The notes under the pieces: generated by a model
The model's database searches: none
The model's input: the letters and a program-made list of their open reading frames with translations, nothing else
What the model was told of the DNA's origin: nothing
Translations under genes and position numbers: made by a program
From: Bacteroides propionicigenes
GTDB lineage: Bacteria > Bacteroidota > Bacteroidia > Bacteroidales > Bacteroidaceae
Direction: 5' to 3'
Assembly: GCF_018390535.1 (NCBI RefSeq)
Contig: NZ_JAHBBW010000004.1
Span: 295,575-359,574 of the forward strand
DNA: 64,000 nucleotides
In this document: positions 25,940 to 34,375 of the stretch, piece after piece
Layout of the letters: each line of letters begins with the position of its first letter
Position numbering within the stretch: position 1 is the stretch's first letter

Positions 25940-25988
25940 TGACTAAGTATGGTTTATGATTGATAAATTATGAATTACAAATAGAAAA

Positions 25989-26591
25989 TTATTCAATAGG
26001 TTCAACGAGTGATGGCGAAATAAAAGTAGTAGCAACAGCCATGACACCTTCAATATTGACCACTACACGACGATCGTGGCGAATACGGACAAATTCACCT
26101 ATTACCCCCTCGAATACACCACCCGTAATACGTACTTTTTGCCCTTTTGCCAAATGTAATTCGGCAGGTTCCACATAAAGAATAGCTTCCTCGTGGCTAC
26201 CTGCCACAAGAATAAAACTACGCATCTGCGCATCGGGGATAACTACAGGTCGGCAAAACTCACGATTCATGATAAAACGTATAGGCATAGAAGATTCCAA
26301 TTCATCTTTCAAAGCATCTATACGTTTACGAGTAGAGTGAACAAAAACAAGGTTATGAATAGCCGGAAGTAATCTACGAACACGCTTACCAGACTTTATG
26401 ACATATTCATAACGCATCGGAATGAAATTCTCAATTTTCTCAGCATCCAGGATCGCTTTCAAAGCCAACTCACGACTGTAAGAAACCCGAATTGCAAACC
26501 AATTCATGTCCGATTGAGGATTAACAGTCGACGGTTGAGTACCAGAATTGCACTGTACAGCAGAAGATGTCTTTACTGAGGAACGAGACAT
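25989..26591 (-). CDS. UpxY-family (NusG-like) transcription antiterminator
   Basis: 200 residues from the ATG at 26591; the frame stays open further upstream but that part (residues up to MSRSS) lies in the leader and looks non-coding. The NusG N-terminal domain starts at NWFAIRVSYSRELALKAI, followed by IPMRYEYVIKSGKRVRRLLPA. A C-terminal KOW region is visible as KGQKVRITGGVFEGVIGEF. UpxY proteins are locus-specific elongation factors. They bind RNA polymerase with the 5' leader of their own operon and prevent early termination. The roughly 260-nt leader between the invertible promoter and this gene would hold the recognition site. Confidence 0.88.
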   Translation of the reverse strand: MSRSSVKTSSAVQCNSGTQPSTVNPQSDMNWFAIRVSYSRELALKAILDAEKIENFIPMRYEYVIKSGKRVRRLLPAIHNLVFVHSTRKRIDALKDELESSMPIRFIMNREFCRPVVIPDAQMRSFILVAGSHEEAILYVEPAELHLAKGQKVRITGGVFEGVIGEFVRIRHDRRVVVNIEGVMAVATTFISPSLVEPIE

Positions 26592-26826
26592 TATAATAAT
26601 AATTGTAGAGTGTAAAGTGATTAAAACCTTGTGAAAAGGGTATTCTTTAGGGACACCGGAGTAGCGAAGCACCTACCGGTCAATTTATGTAATGCAGTTA
26701 TTTTCAATAGTTTAGTTAGCATACATCTTGTTTTAAAACTTCCTACCATCACGGAAAAAGAAGTAGAAAAACAGTTATGTTAGTCATTCGCTTATAAAAA
26801 GCTGAAAACGAAAGGGCTAAAAACAA

Positions 26827-27064
26827 AAAGTGTTTTTTAGACGTTCGTTTAAAAAACGTCAAAATTGTTCAATACATAAACCGGAAGATTTTAAATGAAA
26901 CAAAGAAAATAATCAGCCCTATTAGATAGAATTAAACATCTATTATACAAGTACTTATAGGTGAAATAAAATAGCGATGAAATATATTTTTATCAAACAT
27001 TTTGCACATATCAAAAACAACACGTATCTTTGTGCACATTAAACGAACGTTTAAAAAACACTTT
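26827..27064. repeat. Invertible promoter segment with 26-bp inverted repeats
   Basis: Arms at 26827-26852 and 27039-27064 are inverted copies with 25 of 26 bases identical (single difference at 26840). Both contain the core ACGTTCGTTT. They enclose 186 bp (26853-27038). Capsule loci of B. fragilis and relatives use such paired repeats around invertible promoters, flipped by a master serine invertase (Mpi). The only Bacteroides-type promoter inside points rightward, away from upxY, so this is the OFF orientation. After inversion, transcription would start at about the left arm and run through a 260-nt leader into upxY. No recombinase gene is adjacent, as expected for a trans-acting invertase. 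Confidence 0.9.
27001..27032 (+). promoter_or_regulatory. Bacteroides sigma-ABfr promoter, facing away from capsule genes
   Basis: TTTG at 27001-27004, a 20-bp spacer, and TATCTTTG at 27025-27032 match the Bacteroides -33/-7 consensus (TTTG, TAnnTTTG) exactly. The start of transcription would fall near 27039, at the edge of the right repeat arm. No CAAAnnTA (the same -7 box on the minus strand) occurs between 26591 and 27064. Confidence 0.85.
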
Positions 27065-27343
27065 CCCCCTACTCCATAAGCCTTTAATTTTCTGAAACTT
27101 ACAACGACAATTCTCAAAACAACATTCCGATATTTGTATATTTCCATCATTAGCACTAACTTCGTATTTCATGACATGGTGTCCACTCATTAGGTATTGG
27201 CAAAAAGACATTAGATATGAGTAAAAAAACAAGTAAAAAGACAGATAAAAAAAACTGCCTGCAACAGTTATAACAAGAGTGAAACAACTATTAAACAAAA
27301 AGTTAAAGGAAATCAAGGGCCAAAAACAGGAGAGAAAATCATA

Positions 27344-27595
27344 ATGATTTTCAAGGAGCGCAGAAAGCTTGAAACAGTATTATTGGAAATGTTTCTTGAA
27401 GGGGATATGGGAGTCGACCCACAGTATGGAACAGCGACGCTATGCCGATTTATAGCCGATTTGGACATACTGTATTCAAGGAATGGGAAGCCATTATCAA
27501 TCAATACAATAAAAGGAGACATCAGTGAAATAAAGAAAGAAAAACTATACCAAACAACTGATAAAAAGCAAAAGAAAAACAGTAATATAAAATAA
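27344..27595 (+). CDS. Small hypothetical protein
   Basis: 83 residues with AGGAGAG 9 bp before the ATG, a good ribosome-binding site. It is highly charged, starting IFKERRKLETVLLEMFLEGD and containing TLCRFIADLDILYSRNGKPL, then a Lys-rich tail. No family recognised. It is the first ORF downstream of the outward-facing invertible promoter, so it might be transcribed when the capsule is OFF. The A-rich 27065-27343 before it contains no ORF of note, only short broken Lys-rich frames that may be remnants. Confidence 0.5.
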   Translation: MIFKERRKLETVLLEMFLEGDMGVDPQYGTATLCRFIADLDILYSRNGKPLSINTIKGDISEIKKEKLYQTTDKKQKKNSNIK

Positions 27596-27644
27596 CAAAA
27601 CACAGCCGATAAATAACAATGGACAATCTGTCATGAAAAGGCCA

Positions 27645-27727
27645 TATCTTTGCAACCGCTTTAGCAAAGATTGAGCCACACTAATAATAAAGATGCCGCT
27701 TTTCTGAAAAAGACGGCATCTTTTTTT
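27645..27727 (+). ncRNA. Candidate small RNA or attenuator leader (promoter -7 box to terminator)
   Basis: A -7-like TATCTTTG at 27645-27652 is followed within 75 bp by a strong intrinsic terminator at 27689-27727: stem AAAGATGCCG/CGGCATCTTT and a run of seven T. An overlapping hairpin ATCTTTGC/GCAAAGAT includes the promoter box. No TTTG -33 box is at the right spacing. The arrangement could make a short RNA of about 70 nt, or act as an attenuator for the gene at 27794. Confidence 0.45.
27689..27727 (+). terminator. Intrinsic terminator
   Basis: 10-bp perfect stem AAAGATGCCG (27689-27698) and CGGCATCTTT (27714-27723), followed by continuing T residues to 27727. It lies 66 bp before the start of the gene at 27794. 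Confidence 0.8.
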
Positions 27728-27793
27728 ATGCAACTTAAACGACAGCTAAAGAGTATTATAACTTATTTATCAATCCATTAATCAAACAAGATT

Positions 27794-28141
27794 ATGAAAA
27801 AAAGAAAGCACACTTCACAACAGGAAGCGGTAAGAAAACGATGGAAAATCCATATCATGCAGGAAAAAGACTACACGGAAAACTGCGCCGGATGGATGGT
27901 AGAACGTATCGAGAGCCTCATAGACCATATGCAATACGGATGCGCACTCATCGCCTACCACAAACAGGACGGAACATTCAAACTTGTCAGGGCAACACTG
28001 TTACCCTACAAAAACGCGTTCAAGAAAGAATACGACATGGCTAAAATTACAGGCGCCGTTGCATACTGGGACATAGAACTGCAAGCGTGGAGAACCTTCC
28101 GGATGGAAAATTTCCTGGAATGGAGAGCGGTGGTCGGTTGA
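27794..28141 (+). CDS. Small protein, SH3-barrel/DUF2693-like (tentative)
   Basis: 115 residues; basic N-terminus (MKKRKHTSQQEAVRKRWKIH). The second half contains LIAYHKQDGTFKLVRATLLP and AYWDIELQAWRTFRMENFLE. The pattern of a substrate-like KxDGT strand followed by WDxExQAWRxFR resembles small Bacteroides SH3 beta-barrel (DUF2693-type) proteins, often found in mobile or phage-like contexts. Function unknown. It precedes a DUF4373 gene by 40 bp, and the two are probably co-transcribed. Confidence 0.5.
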   Translation: MKKRKHTSQQEAVRKRWKIHIMQEKDYTENCAGWMVERIESLIDHMQYGCALIAYHKQDGTFKLVRATLLPYKNAFKKEYDMAKITGAVAYWDIELQAWRTFRMENFLEWRAVVG

Positions 28142-28181
28142 AAATTGATAATTGAAAGATGAAAGTTAAGAGAAAAAGGTT

Positions 28182-28979
28182 ATGGCAATGAATTATGGGG
28201 GAATCATGTATTTCCCGCTAAACGTGAATTTCTTTGATGACGCACCGATAGAACTCGTGGAAGCCAAATGCGGGCTGGCGGGAATTACCGCAGTAATGAA
28301 ACTACTCTGCAAGATGTACAAAGAGAAAGGATATTATCTGTTGTGGGACAAAGAGCAATGCACGCTGTTTGCCCACAAGACAGGGATTGAAGAGGAATCT
28401 ATGGAGAAGATTATACAAATCCTACTGGATAAGGGATTCTTCGACAAGAAATCCTATGAAGAACAGCGTGTACTCACTTCCGCCTCCTTTCAGAAGGTAT
28501 GGCTGGAAGCCACCAAACGAAGAAAAAGGGACTTGAAAGCACTGCCCTATCTATTGGATAGCTGTATGGGAAATGAAGAGGTTTGTACGCAGAACAATGA
28601 GAATTGCACGCAACTTGCAGACATTTTACCCGAAAATGCAAGCAATTCAGAACAAAGTAAAGTAAAGCAAATAAAAGCAAAAACAGAAGAAGGAAGTCCC
28701 GGAGAGGATTTTCTTCTGCCTGTACCGGGGTATGCCTACAACAAGCAAACGCACAATTACGACGGGCTGATGTTCACCCTGCAACAGATGAGAATCATAA
28801 ATCCGGAGGAAGTCAACGCGATTCTGCGCCTGTCAGACTACGGAAGGCTGAAGGGGTATGTATGGCAAGTGATACACAGCACACGATGGAGCGATATTGT
28901 CGCCAAAGGAAAATATCTCATTGCGGCGCTGGTGAAAGAGAAAAAGAAAAATATGCAGTTAACATCATTGGATACATGA
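28182..28979 (+). CDS. DUF4373 (Lin1244/Lin1753-like) domain protein
   Basis: 265 residues. The N-terminal GIMYFPLNVNFFDDAPIELV and the following winged-helix-like region (about 10-110) match the DUF4373 family, which resembles replication-initiator-like DNA-binding domains of phages and mobile elements. A charged linker (about 120-170) and a second helical region (YDGLMFTLQQM to AALVKEKKK, about 190-255) follow. Such genes are often found next to Bacteroides capsule loci. Role unknown. Its stop codon lies inside a 16-bp perfect hairpin. Confidence 0.7.
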   Translation: MAMNYGGIMYFPLNVNFFDDAPIELVEAKCGLAGITAVMKLLCKMYKEKGYYLLWDKEQCTLFAHKTGIEEESMEKIIQILLDKGFFDKKSYEEQRVLTSASFQKVWLEATKRRKRDLKALPYLLDSCMGNEEVCTQNNENCTQLADILPENASNSEQSKVKQIKAKTEEGSPGEDFLLPVPGYAYNKQTHNYDGLMFTLQQMRIINPEEVNAILRLSDYGRLKGYVWQVIHSTRWSDIVAKGKYLIAALVKEKKKNMQLTSLDT

Positions 28980-28991
28980 TGTTAACTGCAT
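28953..28991. repeat. 16-bp perfect hairpin spanning the DUF4373 stop codon
   Basis: Left arm 28953-28968 and right arm 28976-28991 pair over 16 bp with a 7-base loop. The arms contain GTTAAC and the right arm includes the stop codon. No T-run follows on either strand, so it is not a standard intrinsic terminator, though it lies between convergent genes (28979 and 29056). Confidence 0.75.
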
Positions 28992-29055
28992 TGATATAAC
29001 GATATTAACTAAATGCGCTCTATTCAGTTTACTTGATTGCTGCGATGATATTAAC

Positions 29056-30030
29056 TTATACGTAAGTCTCAAGCAACTTCACGCTGCCACCTTCCGGAAC
29101 GATTGTCACTTCCTGAATAGCTGCAGGCAACAGCACAGTCTCACCGGCGCACAGAGTTATTTCGTTCCGATTGTCATCTGTCAGACGGCAAGTACCTTCC
29201 ACACAAATAAAGATTACGAAAGAATCCAGTTCCGAATAGTCGCAAGTTATTTCCTCCGTCATGTCGTACACGGACGTAGTGAAGTAAGGGCTTGCTACCA
29301 TTTCAACCGGCTCATTCTGTATGCGATCGTATTCTGTACGGAAATCATCCTGCACATCGGCAAAGTTAATGGCATCCATGGCTTGGCCGGTATGCAGTTC
29401 GCGGGATTTGCCGTCTTTATCCTTACGATTATAATCGAAGATACGATAAGTTATATCGGATGTTTGCTGAATTTCGGCAACAAACGCTCCGGCACCGATG
29501 CCATGCACACGACCGGCAGGAACATAAAATACATCTCCCGGCTCGATGGCACAAGTCTGGAGGACTTCGGCAAATGTTCCGTTATGTACTCTGTCTTTAT
29601 ATTCTTTCGGAGTTATTTCTTCGGAAAAACCGGAAATTAATTTCGCGCCTTTGTCCGCAGCAATAACATACCACATTTCGTTTTTACCAAAACTGTTATG
29701 ACGCTTCTTGGCAAGTTCATCACCCGGATGTACCTGAATAGACAAATCCAACTTGGCATCAATAAACTTTATCAGCAATGGAAATTTGTTTCCAAATCGT
29801 GCGTAATTCGCTTCGCCCACCAATTCGTCTTTGTATTTACGAACCATTTCGGGCAAGGTATACCCTTTGTCCACACCATTGGCAACTACCGATTCACTAT
29901 CTTCTACTGCTGAAACTTCCCAACTCTCACCTACATTCGGCAGAGTTTCATTCAAGTGCTTGAATGGGATAATCTTGTCGCCACCCCAAAGTGTTTGTTT
30001 CAGGATAGGCTCAAATTTTAGAGGATACAT
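29056..30030 (-). CDS. manA: Mannose-6-phosphate isomerase, type I
   Basis: 324-residue cupin phosphomannose isomerase of the short class I type. It interconverts mannose-6-P and fructose-6-P in the cytoplasm. Zinc ligands are visible: Q99 and H101 in SIQVHPGD, E118 in KNEMWYV, and H176 in AGRVHGIGAG. It begins MYPLKFEPILKQTLWGGDKI, a standard start. It is transcribed away from the galactose cluster from its own promoter at 30090. Besides mannose use, it supplies precursors for GDP-sugars. Confidence 0.9.
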   Translation of the reverse strand: MYPLKFEPILKQTLWGGDKIIPFKHLNETLPNVGESWEVSAVEDSESVVANGVDKGYTLPEMVRKYKDELVGEANYARFGNKFPLLIKFIDAKLDLSIQVHPGDELAKKRHNSFGKNEMWYVIAADKGAKLISGFSEEITPKEYKDRVHNGTFAEVLQTCAIEPGDVFYVPAGRVHGIGAGAFVAEIQQTSDITYRIFDYNRKDKDGKSRELHTGQAMDAINFADVQDDFRTEYDRIQNEPVEMVASPYFTTSVYDMTEEITCDYSELDSFVIFICVEGTCRLTDDNRNEITLCAGETVLLPAAIQEVTIVPEGGSVKLLETYV

Positions 30031-30089
30031 TCGTTGTTTCTAATTAGTACAATTCAATATTGTTACAATTCTTTTTTAGATTAACGCGA

Positions 30090-30097
30090 CAAACATA
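30090..30097 (-). promoter_or_regulatory. Predicted -7 promoter box for manA
   Basis: On the minus strand this reads TATGTTTG, an exact TAnnTTTG match, 60 bp before the manA start. A weak -33 (ATTG) lies 22 bp upstream. Confidence 0.6.
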
Positions 30098-30173
30098 CAA
30101 AAAATATCAATTTGTATTCCAATTGTTAAACGCTAAACTTTCATAAAATGTTCTCCACATTTCTTCTCAATTA

Positions 30174-30205
30174 CTTGGGGGAACAAAAGAATTTCTCTTT
30201 ATTTG
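30174..30205 (+). promoter_or_regulatory. Predicted promoter for galM operon
   Basis: CTTG at 30174, a 20-bp spacer and TTTATTTG at 30198-30205, each one base from the Bacteroides consensus, ending 28 bp before galM. Confidence 0.45.
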
Positions 30206-30233
30206 CAAGAAAATTAAATAATACCATTGAATT

Positions 30234-31331
30234 ATGATAGACACTACCCCAACAGAAAGTAATTTGTCCGGTCTGGACAAAAAAGACTTTCAGAAGAATA
30301 TCAACAATCAAAAAACAGATCTATTTATCCTCAAAAATGCTCAGGGCATGGAAGTTGCCGTAACCAATTACGGCTGCGCGCTTCTTTCGATTATGGTTCC
30401 CGATAAAAACGGGAAATATGCCAATGTAGTTTTAGGACACGACAGCATAGATCATGTAATCAACAGTCCCGAACCTTTCTTAAGTACAACGATAGGACGT
30501 TACGGCAACCGGATTGCCAATGGAAAATTCACTCTATATGGAGAGGAACACCAATTAACCATTAACAACGGGCCTAACTCATTGCATGGCGGGCCAACCG
30601 GTTTCCATACCCGTATATGGGATGCGGTTCAGCCCAACGAATCAACTGTTATTTTCAACTACACATCTGCCGACGGCGAAGAAGGATTCCCCGGTACTCT
30701 GGAAGTGGAAATGACTTATCGTCTGGAAGACGAGACAAACGCTCTGGTTATAGAATACAGGGCAACAACCGATAAAGCGACCGTCGTCAATTTAACCAAT
30801 CATGGTTTCTTTAATCTTGCGGGTATTGCCAATCCTACCCCCGATGTTCTGAATAACATCATCACCATCAATGCCGATTTCTATACTCCTATTGATGAAG
30901 TGTCCATTCCCACCGGAGAAGTTCAGAAAGTAGAAGGTACTCCAATGGATTTCCGTACCCCTCACAGCATCGGTGAACGCATTAATGACAAATTCCAACA
31001 ATTGATAAACGGTTCCGGATATGACCATTGCTACGTATTGAACAAGACGGAAAGCGGAGAGTTAAGCCTTGCCGCAACCTGTACCGATCCCGTCAGCGGA
31101 CGTACAATGGAAGTATATACTACTGAAAATGGCGTACAACTTTATACAGGAAACTGGCTGAACGGATTCGCAGGTGCTCATGGTGCCACTTTCCCGGCAA
31201 GAAGTGCGGTATGCTTTGAAGCGCAATGCTTCCCGGATACCCCCAACAAAGCTCATTTCCCGTCAGCCGTATTACTCCCCGGAGATGAATACCAACAAAT
31301 CACGATTTACAAGTTCGGTGTACAAGAGTAA
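30234..31331 (+). CDS. galM: Aldose 1-epimerase (galactose mutarotase)
   Basis: 365-residue mutarotase that interconverts alpha and beta anomers of galactose and other aldoses. Landmarks: GRYGNRIANGKF, NSLHGGPTGFHTRIW with H118, VVNLTNHGFFNLAG with catalytic H190, and the C-terminal FEAQCFPDTPN containing the catalytic Glu. It opens a three-gene cluster galM-transporter-galK. The first 25 residues are poorly conserved and the real start might be slightly downstream. No signal peptide is seen. Confidence 0.9.
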   Translation: MIDTTPTESNLSGLDKKDFQKNINNQKTDLFILKNAQGMEVAVTNYGCALLSIMVPDKNGKYANVVLGHDSIDHVINSPEPFLSTTIGRYGNRIANGKFTLYGEEHQLTINNGPNSLHGGPTGFHTRIWDAVQPNESTVIFNYTSADGEEGFPGTLEVEMTYRLEDETNALVIEYRATTDKATVVNLTNHGFFNLAGIANPTPDVLNNIITINADFYTPIDEVSIPTGEVQKVEGTPMDFRTPHSIGERINDKFQQLINGSGYDHCYVLNKTESGELSLAATCTDPVSGRTMEVYTTENGVQLYTGNWLNGFAGAHGATFPARSAVCFEAQCFPDTPNKAHFPSAVLLPGDEYQQITIYKFGVQE

Positions 31332-31380
31332 ATAAATGAACTAACTAACCTAATTATAAACTTATAAATTTTTCAAAACC

Positions 31381-32691
31381 ATGACACAACAAAAACAGAA
31401 TGGTAAACTCATCGCAATCATAACGATGATTTTCCTTTTTGGTATGATCTCATTTGTTACTAATCTTGCTGCACCGATGGGAATTGTACTTAAAAACCAA
31501 TTCTCCGTATCCAACGCATTGGGTATGCTGGGTAACTTCGGTAACTTCATCGCATACGCAGTAATGGGAATACCAAGCGGTATCTTATTGCAGAAAGTAG
31601 GATATAAAAAGACAGCGCTCATCGCGGTAGCCATCGGCTTTATAGGTGTGGGCATCCAGTTTTTGTCCGGACACTCCAGCCCGGAAATGGCATTCGCCGT
31701 ATATTTGATTGGCGCATTCATCGCAGGTTTCTCCATGTGCTTGCTGAATACGGTTGTAAACCCGATGCTGAACAAATTAGGCGGTGAAGGTAATAAAGGT
31801 AACCAGCTCATCCAAATCGGCGGCTCTTTCAACTCTGTAATGGCAACTATCACTCCGATGTTCGTGGGTATCCTCATTGCAGGTTCTATTGAGAAAGCCA
31901 CCATTTCTCAGATATTCCCTGTGATGTACACGGCAATGGCGGTATTTGCACTGGCATTCCTTGTACTGTTGTTCGTTCCGATACCGGAGCCCAACGCCGC
32001 TACAACCACAGAGCCTATCGGCAAGTTGATGTCCGGCGCTTTAAAGTTCCGTCACTTCATCTTGGGAGCTATCGCAATCTTCGTATATGTAGGTATTGAA
32101 GTGGGTGTGCCGGGTACACTGAACCTCTTCTTGACCGACCCTGTAGAAAAGGGCGGCGCAGGCATCGCATCTACCATCTCCGGATTCGTAGTAGGTACTT
32201 ACTGGTTCCTGATGCTGATAGGCCGTCTGGCAGGTGCATCATTGGGCGCTAAGATTTCCAGTAAAGCAATGCTTACGTTCACCTCGGCTTTGGGTCTGGT
32301 TTTGGTATTCCTCGCCATCTTCTCATCTACTGATTCTCTCGTAAACCTACCGGTACTCCAACAGAGCGCTACCGGCGGCTTGTCATTCGGACTTGCAGAA
32401 GTACCCATCAATGCCATGTATCTGGTATTAGTCGGACTGTGTACTTCCATCATGTGGGGCGGTATCTTCAACCTTGCAGTAGAAGGTTTGGGTAAATATC
32501 TGGCAGCCGCTTCCGGCTTGTTCATGGTTTTGGTATGCGGTGGCGGTATTCTTCCCGTTATCCAAGGTTTAGTTGCCGACATGGCAGGCTTCATGGCAAG
32601 CTACTGGGTAATCATCGCAGCCCTTGCATATCTGTTGTTCTACGGACTGATAGGTTGCAAGAACGTAAACAAAGACATTAAAGTTGATTGA
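31381..32691 (+). CDS. Sugar MFS transporter (FHS/GluP-like), probable galactose/glucose
   Basis: 436-residue, 12-segment major facilitator of the fucose-galactose-glucose-H+ symporter type. Landmarks: IPSGILLQKVGYKKTA between segments 2 and 3, GFSMCLLNTVVNPMLNKLGG, and YVGIEVGVPGTLN in the second half. It lies between galM and galK with 49- and 45-bp gaps, so galactose or a related hexose is the likely cargo. Transport is across the inner membrane by proton symport. Confidence 0.85.
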   Translation: MTQQKQNGKLIAIITMIFLFGMISFVTNLAAPMGIVLKNQFSVSNALGMLGNFGNFIAYAVMGIPSGILLQKVGYKKTALIAVAIGFIGVGIQFLSGHSSPEMAFAVYLIGAFIAGFSMCLLNTVVNPMLNKLGGEGNKGNQLIQIGGSFNSVMATITPMFVGILIAGSIEKATISQIFPVMYTAMAVFALAFLVLLFVPIPEPNAATTTEPIGKLMSGALKFRHFILGAIAIFVYVGIEVGVPGTLNLFLTDPVEKGGAGIASTISGFVVGTYWFLMLIGRLAGASLGAKISSKAMLTFTSALGLVLVFLAIFSSTDSLVNLPVLQQSATGGLSFGLAEVPINAMYLVLVGLCTSIMWGGIFNLAVEGLGKYLAAASGLFMVLVCGGGILPVIQGLVADMAGFMASYWVIIAALAYLLFYGLIGCKNVNKDIKVD

Positions 32692-32736
32692 TAGATAATA
32701 CAGGTAATAGATTTATTCACCTTAAAAAACAATATC

Positions 32737-33891
32737 ATGGATATAGAATACGTAAGAAACCGTTTCATCAAGCATTTTGACGGAACAACAGGAGCTGTAT
32801 ATGCTTCTCCGGGTCGCATCAACCTAATCGGTGAACATACCGACTATAACGGTGGTTTTGTATTCCCCGGAGCAATCGACAAAGGTATGATTGCAGAAAT
32901 AAAACCGAATGGCACAAATACAGTGAAAGCTTATTCCATCGACTTGAAGGATTACGTGGAATTTGGTCTGAACGAAGAAGATGCTCCCCGCGCCAGCTGG
33001 GCAAGATATATTTTCGGTGTATGCCGTGAAATGATTAAGCGTGGCGTAGAAGTGAAAGGATTCAATACCGCCTTTGCAGGTGATGTACCCCTGGGTGCAG
33101 GTATGTCCTCTTCCGCCGCATTGGAAAGTACTTATGCATATGCACTGAACGACCTGTTCGGCGACAATAAAATCGATAAGTTTGAGCTGGCTAAGGTAGG
33201 ACAGGCAACAGAACACAATTACTGTGGTGTAAATTGCGGTATCATGGACCAGTTTGCTTCCGTATTCGGTAAAAAGGGCAGCCTCATCCGTTTGGATTGC
33301 CGTTCACTGGAATACCAATACTTCCCGTTCGAACCGAAAGGTTACCGCTTGGTGTTGGTAGACTCCGTTGTAAAACACGAGCTCGCTTCTTCTGCATACA
33401 ACAAGCGTCGCCAAAGTTGCGAAGCCGCTGTTGCAGCCATCCAGAAGAAACACCCGCACGTAGAATTCCTGCGCGACTGCAATATGGAAATGCTCGAGGA
33501 AGTTAAGGCTGAAATCAGTGCGGAAGACTTTATGCGTGCAGAATATGTAATCGAAGAAATCCAACGCGTGCTTGATGTTTGTGATGCATTGGAAAAAGGC
33601 GACTATGAAACAGTAGGCCAGAAGATGTACGAAACACATCATGGCATGAGCAAGCTGTATGAAGTAAGCTGCGAAGAGCTTGACTTCCTGAATGACCTTG
33701 CCTTTGATTGCGGTGTAACCGGTTCACGCGTAATGGGTGGCGGATTCGGCGGTTGTACAATCAACCTTGTAAAAGAAGAATTATACAGTACATTCATTGA
33801 AAAGGCCAAAGAAGAATTTAAGGCTAAATTCAACAGAAGCCCGAAGATTTATGATGTTGTAATCAGTGACGGTGCACGTAGACTGGAATAA
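32737..33891 (+). CDS. galK: Galactokinase
   Basis: 384-residue GHMP-family kinase phosphorylating galactose at C1. It has the galactokinase signature GRINLIGEHTDYNGG (26-40), the ATP-binding motif PLGAGMSSSAALE (118-130), CGIMDQFAS with the catalytic Asp region, and motif 3 VMGGGFGGCTINL. It ends the galactose cluster and is followed by a strong terminator. Confidence 0.93.
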   Translation: MDIEYVRNRFIKHFDGTTGAVYASPGRINLIGEHTDYNGGFVFPGAIDKGMIAEIKPNGTNTVKAYSIDLKDYVEFGLNEEDAPRASWARYIFGVCREMIKRGVEVKGFNTAFAGDVPLGAGMSSSAALESTYAYALNDLFGDNKIDKFELAKVGQATEHNYCGVNCGIMDQFASVFGKKGSLIRLDCRSLEYQYFPFEPKGYRLVLVDSVVKHELASSAYNKRRQSCEAAVAAIQKKHPHVEFLRDCNMEMLEEVKAEISAEDFMRAEYVIEEIQRVLDVCDALEKGDYETVGQKMYETHHGMSKLYEVSCEELDFLNDLAFDCGVTGSRVMGGGFGGCTINLVKEELYSTFIEKAKEEFKAKFNRSPKIYDVVISDGARRLE

Positions 33892-33909
33892 ATAAAAACA
33901 TGATAAAAG

Positions 33910-33955
33910 CAATAGGGTGATAAAGTGGGGAACCACAATATCACCCTATTTTTTG
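33910..33955 (+). terminator. Intrinsic terminator after galK
   Basis: 12-bp perfect stem: AATAGGGTGATA (33911-33922) and TATCACCCTATT (33939-33950), followed by TTTT. It lies 19 bp after the galK stop. Confidence 0.9.
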
Positions 33956-34375
33956 TTACTGATATTGTCCTGCATTTTGCGTAGATAGAAAAGCTTCAGG
34001 ATTCAGGTTTTATACTTGAATCCTGTTCTCAAGTATAGTAATAAATTGATTAAACAAAAGTACTATTTTTTCTTGATATACGGAAGAACGGGGAAGATGA
34101 TTTGAGATACAGATGATTAAAGGATTTTTAAATGATGTGTAAACGCCACGAGAAACCATGAAAACGCCAATTGAAGCCTGAACTGCGTTACCTATTCGTG
34201 ACCAACGGAATTCAGGCGCTTTATGGCACAATATCAGGTAATAAGTGGCTGAATACCTAATAATTGTCGAAGAATTTTCGCCTTTGGATTTATCCTCTCC
34301 GGTCTGCCGCGTTTTGCATACATTCCATCAGCTCTACCCGAATTAATTTTGTAATCAAAAAAAACGAGTAGAGTA
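33956..34375. other. Non-coding gap before the integrase
   Basis: No credible gene. It has two overlapping small inverted repeats, CAGGATTCA/TGAATCCTG (33997-34025 region) and TATACTTGA/TCAAGTATA (34011-34037), which could be alternative hairpins. TTTTGTAATCA at 34347-34357 recurs at 40745-40755 and is a candidate attachment core. Confidence 0.4.

Noticed and set aside
31362..31904. 180-residue ORF antisense to the MFS transporter gene
   Set aside because: Shadow of a coding sequence with strong codon structure; no domain and no promoter.
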